From the NCBI RefSeq assembly GCF_051106095.1, contig NC_135785.1, positions 93,475,001 through 93,539,000 on the forward strand: a stretch of 64,000 nucleotides of DNA, in the 5' to 3' direction. The position numbers were made by a program, and so were the translations under genes. Shown piece by piece: positions 35,416-48,590 of this stretch; position 1 is the first letter of the stretch, and the number at the start of each line of letters is the position of its first letter. The notes below the pieces were generated by a model that made no database searches, had not been told where the DNA came from, and saw only the letters and a program-made list of their open reading frames with translations. Source of the DNA: Pogona vitticeps (taxonomy: Eukaryota; Chordata; Lepidosauria; Squamata; Agamidae).

Positions 35416-36382
35416 TCAATGCTGTACTGTATAGCGGGGGGGGGGGGGATCTATCATTCCCATTCTTAAACAGATAAGATTTAGAGAAAGGTCCTTCCCA
35501 GAAAGTGAGGAAGAGAGGAGAAAAGGGAGGGAGTGGCTAAAAGAAGGATGTACTCATATAATGGGCAGTGGACTAAAAATGAGGAGAGAGAAAGGGTGGG
35601 CAAAAGACATGTCCAGAATGTACCCCTGTTTTGTCTATGACTATAGTCACTCCTTATTCATTAAAATCCAGCTGTCTGTTATTTAATTTTCCAAGAGACT
35701 TCTTTCTTTGTAAATCTTTTTCCCCTGTTATCTGGAACATGAACATTAGTTATATACTGTATGAATTGACGGGGATGAAGAGATCTGTAAATACAGAGTA
35801 AGCCAGTAGATCAAAGAACTGGCAATGAAGTACATAGCAATAGCATGAACTTTGTCTTCCTGCCTTCCAGTTCCTCAGTGACAGGACCCTTTTCCAGGTG
35901 GGCACAACCAGATGCATCTCTAACTCAGGATGAAGTGTTATCAGTGGTATTTTCAGTGCTCAACTCAAAACACCTGCTTTAAGTTCATTAATCTTCTGAC
36001 CCAGGCACATGAGAGCTTCACATTAAAACAAACTATTTGCTGACCAGGCAAAAAAAGGTTGAACAAGACCCAAAGTGTGGTGTTTGCCCTCTGCACCTGC
36101 TGTTGCTAAGCAACCAGAGCTGATAGCTCTAGTTTTCTGAAGATTTCTGAATGATGGATTAGCAGTTGGCAAGTAAAAGAGGTACCTTTGTGTTTGTTTG
36201 TTCAGGAGGGTGGAATTCACTGTTGTGCAGATGACTCTCCACAATGCAGAAGGGATAAATGTTTGCCTCACAGCATACTGTATATCTTTATGACATGCAT
36301 CTAGACTTTGTCAAAATTAATGAAATAATTATATGCTGTCACTTCATTTATAACTTTTGGAAACACTATCAGGATATACTAG
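35416..36382. other. Intergenic, nothing recognised
   Basis: A poly-G run near 35437-35449, then AT-rich unique DNA; no gene. Confidence 0.5.
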
Positions 36383-36606
36383 ATATTAGATTAGACATCC
36401 TTCAGTCTCAAGAGACTATGGTAACATGCTCTAAATAGAGGAACAGTGTCTAGTGTGGATGCGAAGGCCAATTCGAGAGGGACAATCCCTTCCACACTGA
36501 AGACAAATACAATCTGTCCCCTTTTCAGCTCCCTGATTTAGCTTGTTTCAGGACTGCCTCTTTGCCTCAGCCTGCTGGACAAGTGTCTCTTCAAAATGGG
36601 AGAGGA
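36383..36606 (-). mobile_element. LINE 3' end (RTE-like), inverted copy
   Basis: The reverse complement matches the 3' part of 38156-38626: both contain CATAGTCTCTNGAGACTGAAGGATG, the CTCGAAT...GGGATTGTCCCTCTC block and AGGCAAAGAGGCAGTCCTG. About 220 bp long. Confidence 0.7.
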
Positions 36607-36629
36607 CATGCTGCCTAGATATAAAGTAG

Positions 36630-36795
36630 TCAGAATTAGTTTTCTAGCCATTCATTCAGGCGATGTTCTAGAACCAGGCAGTTTTATCAAAGCTGAACAG
36701 CCTGGCTCTTCTCCCAGAAGGCACAATGGGGAAATCAAACTTCTGATCCCTGGCTCCACAGCCAGGTCTCCAGTGCACTGATCTACTGTCTCATC
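36630..36795 (-). mobile_element. tRNA-type SINE
   Basis: On the minus strand: GATCAGTGCACTGGAGACCTGGCTG and B-box-like AGAAGTTTGATTTCCC. Same family as 45079-45303. Confidence 0.55.
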
Positions 36796-36984
36796 AGCTC
36801 CCATGTTTATAGTAGATCCATTGAAATAAAATCGATTTACATTAGTCATGGGTAACTTAAATCTCTTTGATTTCAGAGGGCTCACTAACGGTAGGATTAA
36901 GTCTAAACCCAACCACTTATCTCTCTTGAACATTTAGATGATGTCAGAATAAAATTAGGTGTGAACATTCCGTATCTTACATTT

Positions 36985-37265
36985 GAAACCAAGCTAAACT
37001 CCCACAACAACTTCCAAAGGAATCAGGGGAAATGTAAAATATTGTATAATATGCTCGTTCTCCCTATATTAAATCACTTTATACTACATAGAAAGATGAA
37101 TGAGAAGGTCTTAGATCAAATCAAGCCTGAACTATCTCTGGAGGCAAAAATGTTGAAACTAAAGTTGTCCTTCTTTGGGCATATGATGAAAAGGTAGGAT
37201 TTTCTGGAAAAGACAATAATGCGGAGAAACGTTGAAGGTATCAGGAAAACAGGAAAACTAAATAC
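36985..37265 (+). mobile_element. Bov-B (RTE) LINE fragment
   Basis: Translation NEKVLDQIKPELSLEAKMLKLKLSFFGHMMKR (about 37098-37195), a stop, then DSLEKTIMRRNVEGIRKTGKL, follows the end of the Bov-B reverse transcriptase ORF. Decayed. Confidence 0.7.
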
Positions 37266-37394
37266 AGCTTACATAATTAAAGCACAATTTTAAAGCTACG
37301 AACAGTGAATTATTCAATAGTAAATGTATTAATGACAATATATAACATTAGGTAAAGCTTTACTAAAACAGATTTAAATGCAACAAAATGCAAA

Positions 37395-39080
37395 CCACAT
37401 CATTTAAAAATTTCCTCTAAACAGTCTGTCACTAAGGGAAAGCTTGCCTGAAGAGAAAGATCTTTGTCTGCTTGTGGAAGGACAGCAAAGATGGGGCCAG
37501 CCTGGCCTCCCATGGGAGGGAGTTCCAGAGTCTGGGAACAGCAACAGAGAAGGCCCTCTCCTGTGTATTCTGTGGGAGTGGTAGGACTGAGAATGGCCTC
37601 CATTGATGATGTTAACACCTGGGCAGGCTTATGGAAGGAGATGCAGCCCTTGACATAATTTGGACCCAAGTTGTTTAGAGCTTTATAGGTTAGAACCAGG
37701 CACTGTGAGTTGTGCCCAGAAACAGATTGGCAGCCAGTAGAGCTGCTATACAGTAACAGGGAGGCTATGTGATCCCTGTAAGCAGCCCAGATAGCAATCT
37801 GGCTGCTCCGTTTTTTGACCTGCTGAAGTTTCTCTACACTTTCCAAAGGCAGCCCCATGTGTGTTACAGTAATCCAGCTGAGATATCACTAAGGCATGTG
37901 TCACCATGCACTAGTTTTAACTGTGCAAATATACTCCTGGCCACCACCAAAACCTTGGCATCCAGGCTCAGAGACAAATCCAGAAGCATACCCAAGCTGT
38001 GCACTTGTGTGTTCAGAGGGAGTGTAACCCATCCAGCACAGGCTGGGTCTCTATTCCTTGATCTGCCTTTCAACTGACCAGAAACACCTCTGTCTTGTCT
38101 GAATTAGATTTCAGTTTATTTGCCCTCATCCAATTCATTATTGCTATCAGACACTACATTTCTATATTACTGAAACAGTGCCATCTACGTTGGCTTGGGC
38201 ATGTCGTGAGAATGGCTGATGGTCTGATTCCAAAAGATCTCCTGTATGGAGAATTAGTGCAGGGAAGCCACCCCCGAGGGAGACCACAGCTGTGATACAG
38301 GGACATCTGCAAGCGAGATCTGAAGGCCTTAGGAATGGATCTCAACAGATGGGAAACCTTGACGTCTGAGCGTTCAGCCTGGAGGCAGGCGGTGCATCAT
38401 GGCCTCTCCCAATTTGAAGAGACACTTGTACAGCAAGCCGAGGCAAAGAGGCAGTCCTGAAACAAGCAAAACCAGGGAGCTGGACAGGGGACAGATTGTA
38501 ATTGTCTTCAGTGTGGAAGGGATTGTCCCTCTCGAATTTGCCTTCTCAGCCACACTAGATGTTGTTCCAAGACCTCCATACAGAGCACGTTACCATAGTC
38601 TCTCGAGACTGAAGGATGCCTACTACATCAGACACTGATCTACTACTAAAATAGCTTCCTTGGATTCAATGGGAAGGAGAGATACACATCCGCATACAGG
38701 TGACACTGCATCCCAAAACTATGGGCAAACTGTCCCAGCAGTTTTGTGTAGAGGTTAAATAGCACAGAGGACAAAACAGAACCCTGAGGGACACCACAGG
38801 CCACTGGCGAAGGTGCTGAAGAAGAATCCTCCAGCACTACCTTCTGAGTTCTCCCTCTAGGAAGGACCAGAGCCACCACAGAACAGTGCCTTCAGGTCCC
38901 ATTCAAGTGAGATGGCGCAGAAGGATGCCCTGGTCAATGGTATTGAAAACTGCTGAGCGGTCCAGCAGAATCAGCAAGGATATACTCCCACGTCCAGTTC
39001 CTGGTGAAGGTCATCCACCTAAGCAGTCTCCATCCCATAACCAGACTTGAAGCTGGATTGAAATGGATCTAGGTAATCTG
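37395..39080 (-). mobile_element. L2-clade LINE, interrupted by another LINE
   Basis: On the minus strand, 38880-38640 encodes CGVPQGSVLSSVLFNLYTKLLG and a damaged YADD box. 38073-37864 encodes WVTLPLNTQVHSLGMLLDLSLSLDAKV. 37700-37400 encodes VLTYKALNNLGPNYVKGC and the C-terminal end. The order fits a reverse transcriptase ORF running leftward, split at 38155/38627 by an insertion. Multiple stops are present. Confidence 0.8.
38156..38626 (+). mobile_element. LINE 3' end (RTE-like) inserted in L2, 10 bp target duplication
   Basis: Flanked by identical ATCAGACACT at 38146-38155 and 38627-38636, so the insertion is exactly 471 bp. It encodes LRWLGHVVRMADGLIPKDLLYGELV and, farther on, a C-terminal cysteine/histidine-rich block (CxxCGRDCPSRICLLSHTRCC). 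It ends GAAGGATGCCTACTAC without poly(A). 5' truncated. The exact clade is uncertain. Confidence 0.78.
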
Positions 39081-39569
39081 TCCCATATGAATATTGCATG
39101 TGCATATGAAATAGATGGCTTCATTCCACCCGCAACATCATGTGCCAAGTTCCCCCTCAGTGCCAACTAACTGGGAATGGACATCTGAAGAGGAGAAACA
39201 AGCCTGTTTATGCAATGAGAGTTGGATCATCTGGGTTGTTTTGTTGTTGTTGTTGTTGTTTGTGAACATCCATTTTCCCCAATTCCCATGTCCACACTCA
39301 AGATATGGACGTCAGAGTGGCATTTACATGATGTCATGGTGTGGCCAGCAGTACGTGGAGTTCCTTTCCATGCATGTAACGTAACATAGGAAGTATTTGG
39401 TCCTCCATACATTTTGGCCCAGCACTTCCACCATGTTTTATATTGGCCCTGTTGGGTGGAGAGGGTGGCAGTTGCAGGCCTAAATATATCTGGGGTGCCA
39501 AAGGTTCTCCATGCCTGATATCACAAGTGAAGGGATTATTGCCTTTTAAAGTTTGTAACTGACAACCCT

Positions 39570-39790
39570 CCCCACTATTAGGCAGAAAGGGGTGGCTGCC
39601 TCAGGGAGAAGATTTTTAGTATCGCGAAAAAGGCAACAAATGGTTGCTAATTTAATTTACTATGTTTTGACTTCCAAAAAGGGAAGGGAAGGGGTATGGT
39701 TGTGGAATTTTCCACCTCATACACCAAAATAATCTGGCTGGCTGTCAGTACTGGGTACCATGGCTGTGGTGGGCGGTTTTGCCCTTTGCT
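39570..39790 (+). repeat. Unclassified interspersed repeat, family R1, copy 2
   Basis: The longer of two clear copies; starts ATTAGGCAGAAAGG and contains GGTGGCTGCCTCAGGG, TTAGTATCGCGAAAAAGGC and GGAATTTTCCACCTCATACA. See 26806-27010. A weaker relative is near 61722. Confidence 0.5.
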
Positions 39791-42647
39791 GCTCCACTTC
39801 AGCCTGCAAAATCTCTTGGGCCAGCCCTCTTTGTAACCAATTCCTCAGCTCACATACCTGGTGTCAGTAACATTGTTGTGAAGTACAAATTGCCACTTGG
39901 ACAAGAAGGAAAAGGCCCACTTCATTTCAACAGGATGACACTTGACTTATGCCCATGGGGGACACAAAGGCCTTTTTTCATATCTGCCCAGATGATGACT
40001 ACAGTTCATTCCCCTTTTAAATCCAGAAATGACAAATAAGGATTGCCGGCTTTGCTATCTTGCATAGATTTGTATTTCCCTTTAGTTATTTATTAATTTA
40101 CTTACTTACTGTATAGGTTTCTTGGGGGCCACTACAACTTTAAATATAAATTCCCAGACTTCTCTTTGTGAGTGAAGAAAAGGGCGGGGCTGTGGAAGGG
40201 GCAGAGACCAAGACTAACAACAAAAAAGGAGAAAAGAGGCCAACAAAAAGAAGTTAAAAGTGTGAATGACAAGTTTTCAACAACCTCCTTTGACTTGAAC
40301 TGAATCCTGTGAGGTCATTTGCACAAAGAATGGAAACAAATGAGCTGGATTTTCATGCTTGGTGGACAGTGAATGAATAAGCATCTTTTAAAACCCTATC
40401 AGGAACTCTTTGGATCATCGTTATAGCTGAAAAAGGGAGGCAGGGAAAGAGTGAGAGACTTTTGAATTCTGGTGATGGAAAAGGATCCTGACTGTTGTTT
40501 TCGACAGTGAAAAGCAGCTGAGGAATCTTTACTACGTGGAGGATGAAATTTTACTCTTAAAACTCGAAATATATACAGCTTTTGCAGGTTTGGCATAACA
40601 TAAAAGTCCATTAATATCACCAAGCCATCCAAAGGGTTCTTGGGAAAAGATACATCTGTGCACAAAAATACTTGGCTCTTTGTGGCACTAATAGGTATTC
40701 CTTGCTGAAGCAAAAGGAACAAACTAGAGTGTGATCACATCTTTCTGAAAGGAACAATTTAAGAATACCGGTATGAATTCAGGGCCTTGGTGTGTCAGAT
40801 GGAGTCTTTCAGAGTCTTGTGCATGGTGGGCATGCCTTCCATTAATGTGCAGCTATGATTCCTGGGGTTGTGGGTGGGGAGGAAGCTGCTAAATGACAGT
40901 TTGAGCATGTTGCAGGACTGATCCATGTGACGTTTGGAGCTGTTGAATCCTCAAGATGGCACCATGCTCATCACAGTCCCTGATCCCAGGGAGCCTTTTA
41001 TTCACATGCATGTAGATCCATGTAGCATTCCCCTTCAACCTCTCCCTACACAAAGCATCAAAGCAGGGGTGCCAAAAGGGGTGAGGACCAGACTGTAAGG
41101 CATGCGTGGCACGCAGCCACTGTCCAGTATGGACAGCCTCATGTTTGAGCCATGACAGTTCAGAAGAATACTGGAAAACGACAGTTCTGGTTGCTTTGAT
41201 TTTCTCTTTCTTGCCAAGTGCCTGCAGGGTGCCTCCCTCAATGCAACAAATTACAGAAAGGATTTGACGACTTCTTTATGCCATTATTTATGGTCATAAC
41301 TAAGTTTCATTGTGACATGTTAGTTTTATCTAGATTGGGTCCGGTTCCTGGATTTTTTTTTTTTAAAGGGGGGGAGGAGAGAATAAAGTGGTGTCCTTTT
41401 GTATGGACACAAGATGTTGTCAGTCTGTAGAAATGGGAAGATTCCAGATGGCTGCCTCTTTCTTCCATGCTGAAAGGGGCAAAAAGAAACGATGCTTATA
41501 ATGATGATCTTTGGGGCTGCCTGATGAACATCTCTCACACACCAAACACTGAGCTGGGATAAATGGTGAAAGTCTTTCAGGCTTCATTATAAAGTCTCTG
41601 TGGGCTTGCCAAAACTATAGCAACCAGTTCAACCAATGATTAGCCTAATCATGTGGCAGCAAAGGGGGAGGGGAATGCATTCAGCCCCCTAAAACGAATC
41701 TGGGTGCCTCCAAAAGCTGTAAATTTCCTCTGCAGGGTACAGACCAAAGCTTGAACTCAGAGGAAGCTGCCATACAGTAAGACCCGCCTACCTTAACAAT
41801 ACTGGAAAGAAACTACTTCTGAAATTGTGTTTTTAAACTTGCTAATACATTTCTGGGACTCTGCAATGTGTGTATTTTGGTGGATTACATAATTTATGCC
41901 ACCATCTTTTTCGACACAAAACTATAATTACAGGGTTTAGATATGAAAGATATTGGGAAGATTTTTGCTTTTGTTTTGGTGATTTTTGATGTCTTATCTG
42001 TTCCATTAAGACACTGTCCCAAACTCTAGCTATCAATGTTTTTTGTGGTTGGATTAACAGTATACTTCTGTTATTTTGAAAGCGCTGTTTTCAGTGCCAT
42101 TAACAATTGCCGAATTCAGGCCTATAGTTATTTTTGTCTATACTGAGATGACAATATATCACTCATAACCCACACATATGTCCCACTGGCCATTTTTTGG
42201 CCTCTAAAGCCACCACCAGTACTAGGCACCTTGAGAACAGCTTCATCTGTTACAAGCAGCTGTTGTGGATTGGCTGCATGGTGTCTCCTACACATTCAAC
42301 TGGTGTGCTTATATGTGCACTATCCAAAAGCATCTTACACAGAAAGGTGACACCGGCCACAGATGCAAACAAAATGCATGAGAGTCTCTTTTACAAGGTC
42401 TATTTTATTCTTTCACCAGCTGATGGAAAGAGAAACTATAGGGGATAGGCAGCTGGCAGCAGTCCTTTGGCATATGCACAGCCGTTTAATGTCACTGGTG
42501 AAAGTTCACTGCAATGGCTCTCCTCTTTCAGCACCATGGTCAGTGACTTGTCATTCCCTTTGAGCAGCCTTTGCTTGCCCCAGGGAATGGTCATTGTGGT
42601 ATGTTGGCACTCTTTCACTGGGAGATTCTCCCAGCACCACAAATAAT

Positions 42648-42766
<119 letters not shown>

Positions 42767-43013
42767 TTCTCCAGTGGTTACATTAAAGAAGAAGGACAGA
42801 CTTTGGAAGGAAGAGGCTCCAAGACTCAGAGAAGAATTTACATCACTTTGCACAATATAGAGGGCTGTGTAAGCATTCCTGAATTTGCACTGATGGGAAC
42901 AAAATTATTGGCACAACATGGCACGAGCATTGCCGAAACATGCTGCGTCCAAGATGGTGTGGTGAATGATAGCAGAAGGCCCATTATCATGATCAGATAC
43001 GTAGACTGAGAAA

Positions 43014-43015
43014 CA

Positions 43016-43057
<42 letters not shown>
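43014..43057. repeat. Compound microsatellite (CA)n-(GA)n
   Basis: Ten CA units running directly into about twelve GA units. Confidence 0.95.
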
Positions 43058-45078
43058 TTGATTTTCAGATTCAGAATCCCAGAATCCCCAGAGTTGTCTT
43101 CCAAAAAAGTAACTTTTCCAAGATCTAACACAAAAGAAACTTTGCAGTGAATGACAGCACCTATAAGGCTGAGGAAAAGAGAGAAAGGAAACTTGGTGGG
43201 TGGGGATGGGGGAGAGCTGTGGATGTATGCAGGTGGGCTAATGACTGGAGACCCTGTGACCCATCCACTTTTTTTCAGGTCACCAGCCACCACTAGATGC
43301 ATTCATTAATTATATAACCTCTTCTTCTAATGCTCTGGTTCTAAACTTGCTCGCCTGCAAATGTGTCCCATTGAGATCAGTGGGATTTATTTCTCAGTAA
43401 ATGTGTGCCGGGGTCAGGGTGCCATTCATATAGAGACTTGGGGCAGCAGTGAGGGATGAGGAGGGGTAAGGGCATGCTTCACCAAAGGATGAGGGCCCAC
43501 CTTCCCCCTCACCCCAACCCATTCCCTCCATTCTTCTTTCACCCACATTATCAACAAGGCAATATGGGAGTGGGGAAGCAAATACCACCCATTCAGAGGG
43601 CCAAATCCTGGATTCTACCTCCAGCCCCAGCAATCTTCTGTCACTTCATTAAGTTTTGACTGAATTCCTGACTTCAGAGGCTGAGAAAGCCTGCCCACTC
43701 CTCTAGGAGGGAAGAAAGCGCCCTCCTCTCTTAGTGACCACCCTTGGGAAGATGGACACCTCATGCAACGTGACCCCTGGGGCAGGCAGAATCAATGCTC
43801 TGAGCAGGAGGGTGAAAGCCACTCTGAGGGGAGGAACCCAAAGAACAAACCCAGTCAGACCCAGCCTCCGAGCTTGAGCTGTTGTTGTGAAAGATTGCCT
43901 TTTCTTCTGGCTGGGGGCGGGAGGCCACAGGACATGTGCTTTTGTTCCCCCATAACCAAATTTCTTTTATTCCACAAATTGCCTCAACAGCCTTCTCTTT
44001 GCTCCCTGGCAAATGGGCCCCTGCTGATTTTGGTTAGCATGACAATTGGCTTTTTGGCCCAGAAGCCTCCCTTTGTGTCCCTGGCTGTGTTGCAAGGGGG
44101 GGGGGGGTTAGTGGGAGAATGCAGAGAAAAGAAGGGTGCCATAAATCTACCTAGGGCAAGCTGTGTCTGGGGAGGAGATAGCAGTGGTTGTGGAGGAGAA
44201 AGAGGAATAGGAAGGCGGCAGGGTGGAGGGGGAAAATATCCAAGATTCATGAGTTTTAGGCTGTGCATTCTTCAATCTAGACAAATCCCACAGGGTTGGA
44301 GAAGGGGGAAATTGTTGTAAGTTGGGCAACGGTTTCCTTTTAAAAAGAAAGCAAGAAAGCAACGTGGCGATAATTCTACAGAAAATGAGTGAACTGGGAA
44401 TTGGATGGCAGCTCACTAAAATGTACCTCCCCCCCTAAAAAAAAAAAAAATTAAATATTGTTGCTGGGTTAGACAACAAAACTTGGGCATTATACCAAGC
44501 TGTGTATTAAAGCCACACATGTACAGTATCTTTAGCCTAGAAATCAGTAGCTTATTTCTCAGGTCTGCTTCCCATATATATATAGATTTACTCTGAACTG
44601 TACTTTAAACCTTATTGAAATTACTGGCCAAACAACGCTGGGAAACACTACGCTTTTGTCCATCTATTATGCTATTCCAAAAAATCCCATGCGCTGCCTT
44701 TAATGAATAAATACAGCCAGCTTGCCATAATATGATATCTATTCTACCCATACATCTATTGTTGCTGCTGCTCCATGTTCTTGTTCCTTACCTAGCAAAG
44801 GTTGGACCACGTCACTGATACCTTGAGCTTGAGTTCAGAGACTTTAAACAATTACATTGTGGTGTGTCCAAGCTAGTGTCCAGGTTCTGCAAGCAACAAA
44901 TTCTTCTTCCTATATGTCTTCTCCACTTTATTTTGCCTTGAATTATCCACTGTAGCAATCTGTAAATTTTTTTCTCTGTGTTGTGGCCTATTTTCTCTAG
45001 CTTTCTGCATTTTGTTTATTTTGTTCATTCTTGGACTTGATTCCTTAAGCTTTAGTACATCTTTGTTAATGATAACGA

Positions 45079-45303
45079 CTATGTGTCATCAAGATAATTC
45101 CAACTTACAGTGAACCTTTTAAGTGTTTTCTAGGTATCGGGTATTCAGAAATGATTTACTAATGGGTGGGGGAAGCGAGCTCTCTGGGACTATGTATCTT
45201 GCCTAAGGCTAAATAGATTGGCTTATATGTGTACTAGAGTGCACAATGGGAAATCAAACCCCTGACCTCGGGCTCCACAGCCAGGTATCTGACTCACTGA
45301 GCT
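45079..45303 (-). mobile_element. tRNA-type SINE, near full length
   Basis: On the minus strand: head GCTCAGTGAGTCAGATACCTGG, B-box-like GGGGTTTGATTTCCC, body GTAAATCATTTCTGAATACC, tail ending ACTTGATGACACATAG. Same family as 51029-51246. Confidence 0.65.
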
Positions 45304-45329
45304 TTTTGTCACCCATGTATCTGTGAGCT

Positions 45330-45429
45330 GTCCCCAGATATTCTTGGGCCATAACTCCCAGAAATCCTGGCACAGCTAGTGATGAAAACTTCTGAGAGTT
45401 TTAGCTCAGGAACATATGGGGACCCAAAG
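45330..45429. repeat. Palindromic interspersed repeat (MITE-like)
   Basis: TCCCCAGATATTCTTGGGCC...AACTCCCAGAA pairs with TTCTGAGAGTTTTAGCTCAG...ATGGGGACC, an imperfect inverted repeat about 100 bp long. Confidence 0.55.
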
Positions 45430-45974
45430 CTGGGAACGACTGTTCTAGGTGTTCGTGATAGACAGAGGCTGGTAAAAAATCCGACCAAGATAAGAACATT
45501 AGAATTGTGTTGGGTCATCTCCATCTTCCAATCGTACTTACCCAGATGCCACCAAGAGATCTAGACGCATCTCCAACCAACACTAGGTAGCTATCCGATA
45601 CTCAGAAATCTGTGGAAATATGCTCCCCTTAATTATGAGCATTATAATGTAGGGATATGGCCATTCATATCCATTCTCAAAATCAATTAAGCTCCAAGCC
45701 ATTGCAGCGTTCTGTGGTCGATTGTATTATTAACATGATCTGCCTGTGGAGTGCCTGCTATCTGCATGGTGAGTCTGTGTGTGTGGAGACCCAGCGCAGG
45801 GAGAAACCTCCAGTCTGCGGTGGTGCATGTACTTTTTGTGCAGTTTCATCCCCAACAGCAGCAAATAAAGGGGGAAATAATAGGAAAATACATCTATCTA
45901 CCTGATGTGTTCTCAAAAGCCACTGTCAGTCAAAGAAGGCAATTCTGGACTAGCCCAGGATTGGATAATGTGAA

Positions 45975-46180
45975 CATAAGAACAGATCCCTGAGGCACAC
46001 CACTCTTCACCTCTCTCCATTGTGAAAATTGCCCATTGAGATTTACTTTGTTTCCTAGTTCTCAACCAGTTCTCAGTCCATAAAAGGACCTGCCCTCTTA
46101 TCCAGACTGTGGAGTTTTCTCACCAGCCTTTGGTGAAGGACCACCTCAAACACCTTCTGAATGTGCTGCCCCTTAGGATC
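45975..46180 (-). mobile_element. CR1 LINE fragment
   Basis: The plus strand shows the antisense CR1 blocks CCTGAGGCACACCACTCTTC, AACCAGTTCTCAGTCCATAA and GGACCTGCCCTCTTATCC. Short and decayed. Confidence 0.65.
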
Positions 46181-46695
46181 CTGAGATAGTCTCAGCACCC
46201 TCACATATACCCATTTTCCCCCTTAAAAGGTCCCTCCAGGCTAGGGCATCAAGGCATTTTAGTCATGTTTTCACAATCTTGCTTCCACCCCATTTGACAT
46301 TTTAAATGATTTTTAAAGTATGTTTTTGCCTATTACAGGCAAAAAGGGGTTTTTTTCCTTTTAATTTAAAAACTCATTTTTGTAAGAAAGCATATTAGGG
46401 TAAGGGATCGTGGGAGGATGCATGGCCCCCTAAGGATCAGGAATGGGTGTGTACTGGCTTGGACCTCTGGTGATAGCCCACTACTGGATTAGATAGATGA
46501 AGTGCTTCTGCACAAGGTGAAAGCTGCTCCAGTCTTTGCCAACTTGGTGGTCTTGAGATGTCTGGAGGACTCCCACCATCCCCAGAAATCCAGGATAGCT
46601 GTGGATTATGGGAATTGTAATGCAACACAACACACCTAGAGTTGTCAGGCTGAAGCAAGCTATCTCATCCTTCCTAATGGATATCCTATTTGCTA

Positions 46696-46741
46696 AATGA
46701 ATAAATGAATAAATGAATAAATGAATAAATGAATAAATGAA

Positions 46742-46804
<63 letters not shown>

Positions 46805-46806
46805 AA
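46696..46806. repeat. (AATG)n-(AAAT)n microsatellite
   Basis: AAATGAAT units followed by about 16 AAAT units, ending in poly-A. Confidence 0.93.
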
Positions 46807-48512
46807 AAAAAGATGGTGGAAGTGGTAGGAAAACAAGGAATTACAAATGGAAAACAATGTATTTCTGCTCATTCCCTTGTAAAATTCCATGAATGAGACA
46901 GGATGATCACCCAGTGAAAGTCTCGTCCATTGTAAGCTAGCTTCTCACATGCCTCTAAGCATAGACTATGGTGTGTGCTTCCCAGCAACAAAATATTCTT
47001 GTGAGCTATTCCAGTTATTATGCAGATAATTGGGGATGAGAAGCTGGCTTGGTCATGGTCAAGAGCTATGAGCTTTGCAAAACACTTGCTCTTTGTGGAG
47101 ATTAAAAACTGCTAGAACTGATGAATGGACTCATGCAGCTGCTGATATTTCTGGACTTGCCAGGCAGGGCCCACCAGTAAGCTCATGCACTTCAATATTA
47201 CCACCACACAAGTTCAGGTCACACAACAAAGAAGCTCCCGGAAGCGAAAGGTTGACCATTGCTGCTTGCCTCCTAGTGGCACTGGATCATTTCCAGCATC
47301 CCAACATGTGCCAATCCCCTGTGTGTTCCGGAAATCACCACCTTCTATTAGTCTTCCGTCATCATCAGATCAATCCCAGTCTCCCAACACTCCTCCTTCC
47401 ATGTGAGGTTTGCAAAGCCTTCAGAGATCCTGCCACATAAACTTTTTGAATTACAAAAAAGGCCACCGTATTTAACGTTAATGACCACATGAAATAAATA
47501 CCATGAGAAGATATCGTTGTTAGATTGTTGTTATTACTGTTATAACAATAACAACACCAGTACCCCACACTGGGCAAGACTGAAAGCACCAAAGGTTTTT
47601 AATGGATCATCTGTTACTACTGCCACCGTTGCTGCTGCTGCAGCTGGCATCTTCCCCCCCTTCTGTACCCATAATAGTCCACTAAACCTCCAGGCTCCAG
47701 GCACAAACTTTGCTCTTCCCCTGGCTTGGCAAAACATCACCAATAATGCATTAATCTTGGCCAGTTCAATCAAATCCCCAGGAATGAAACAACACCGTCC
47801 TTCATCAGTGTGTTTGCTGTTTAACCTTCATCCGGCTTTTGATTAGTGCCATATATCACTTTTGAAACAAACTCGAAAGGTTCTACAGAGCTGGAAGGCA
47901 GTTTCCATATGTGATGAGAAGTGTCGACAAATGGGAGTTTATGATGCTTTGATTAAGGGGGGGGGGGACAGGGATCTCTATGATCAGAAATCCTCATCAT
48001 ATAACCACTATTTCAATTTTATTGTCAGCACCAATATAGGTGTGCATTATAATATCATATACATGTGTATTAATCAACTTGACACAATACCATTTCCCTT
48101 TTTTCAAAGAAAATTTAATTACCACCACCAGTGAACATTTGTTTTAATTTTCCCTGCCACCCTATCAAAAAGCACGTATAAAATATAATCTTAGATACCA
48201 ACAATATATATATATAAATATATGTATAGATTTGTTCTGAAATATAATCAATAAATACAAACATATTTTTTTTTAAATTATTATAAATTACCATTTCCAA
48301 ATACTAAAAAAGAGGGTACAAATTATTCTTATCAACAGGGTATCATTCTACAGGGAAATAAGAGCTTTGTTTGCAAGGTACAAAAATATTTACACAGCCA
48401 ATCCCAACTTGTCACCCTCCGAAATTGCTGGAGTACTCTACACAAAATCTCCAACCACCATGGACGTTGTAGCCCAGAACATCAGTGCCTGGTTGGGGAA
48501 GACTAGAATATT

Positions 48513-48533
48513 TGTGTGTGTGTATGTATGTGT

Positions 48534-48565
<32 letters not shown>

Positions 48566-48590
48566 CTGTGTCTGTGTCTGTGTCTGTGTG
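48513..48590. repeat. (TG)n microsatellite with TCTG variants
   Basis: TG-rich tract of about 78 bp with interspersed TATG and TCTG units. Confidence 0.93.
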
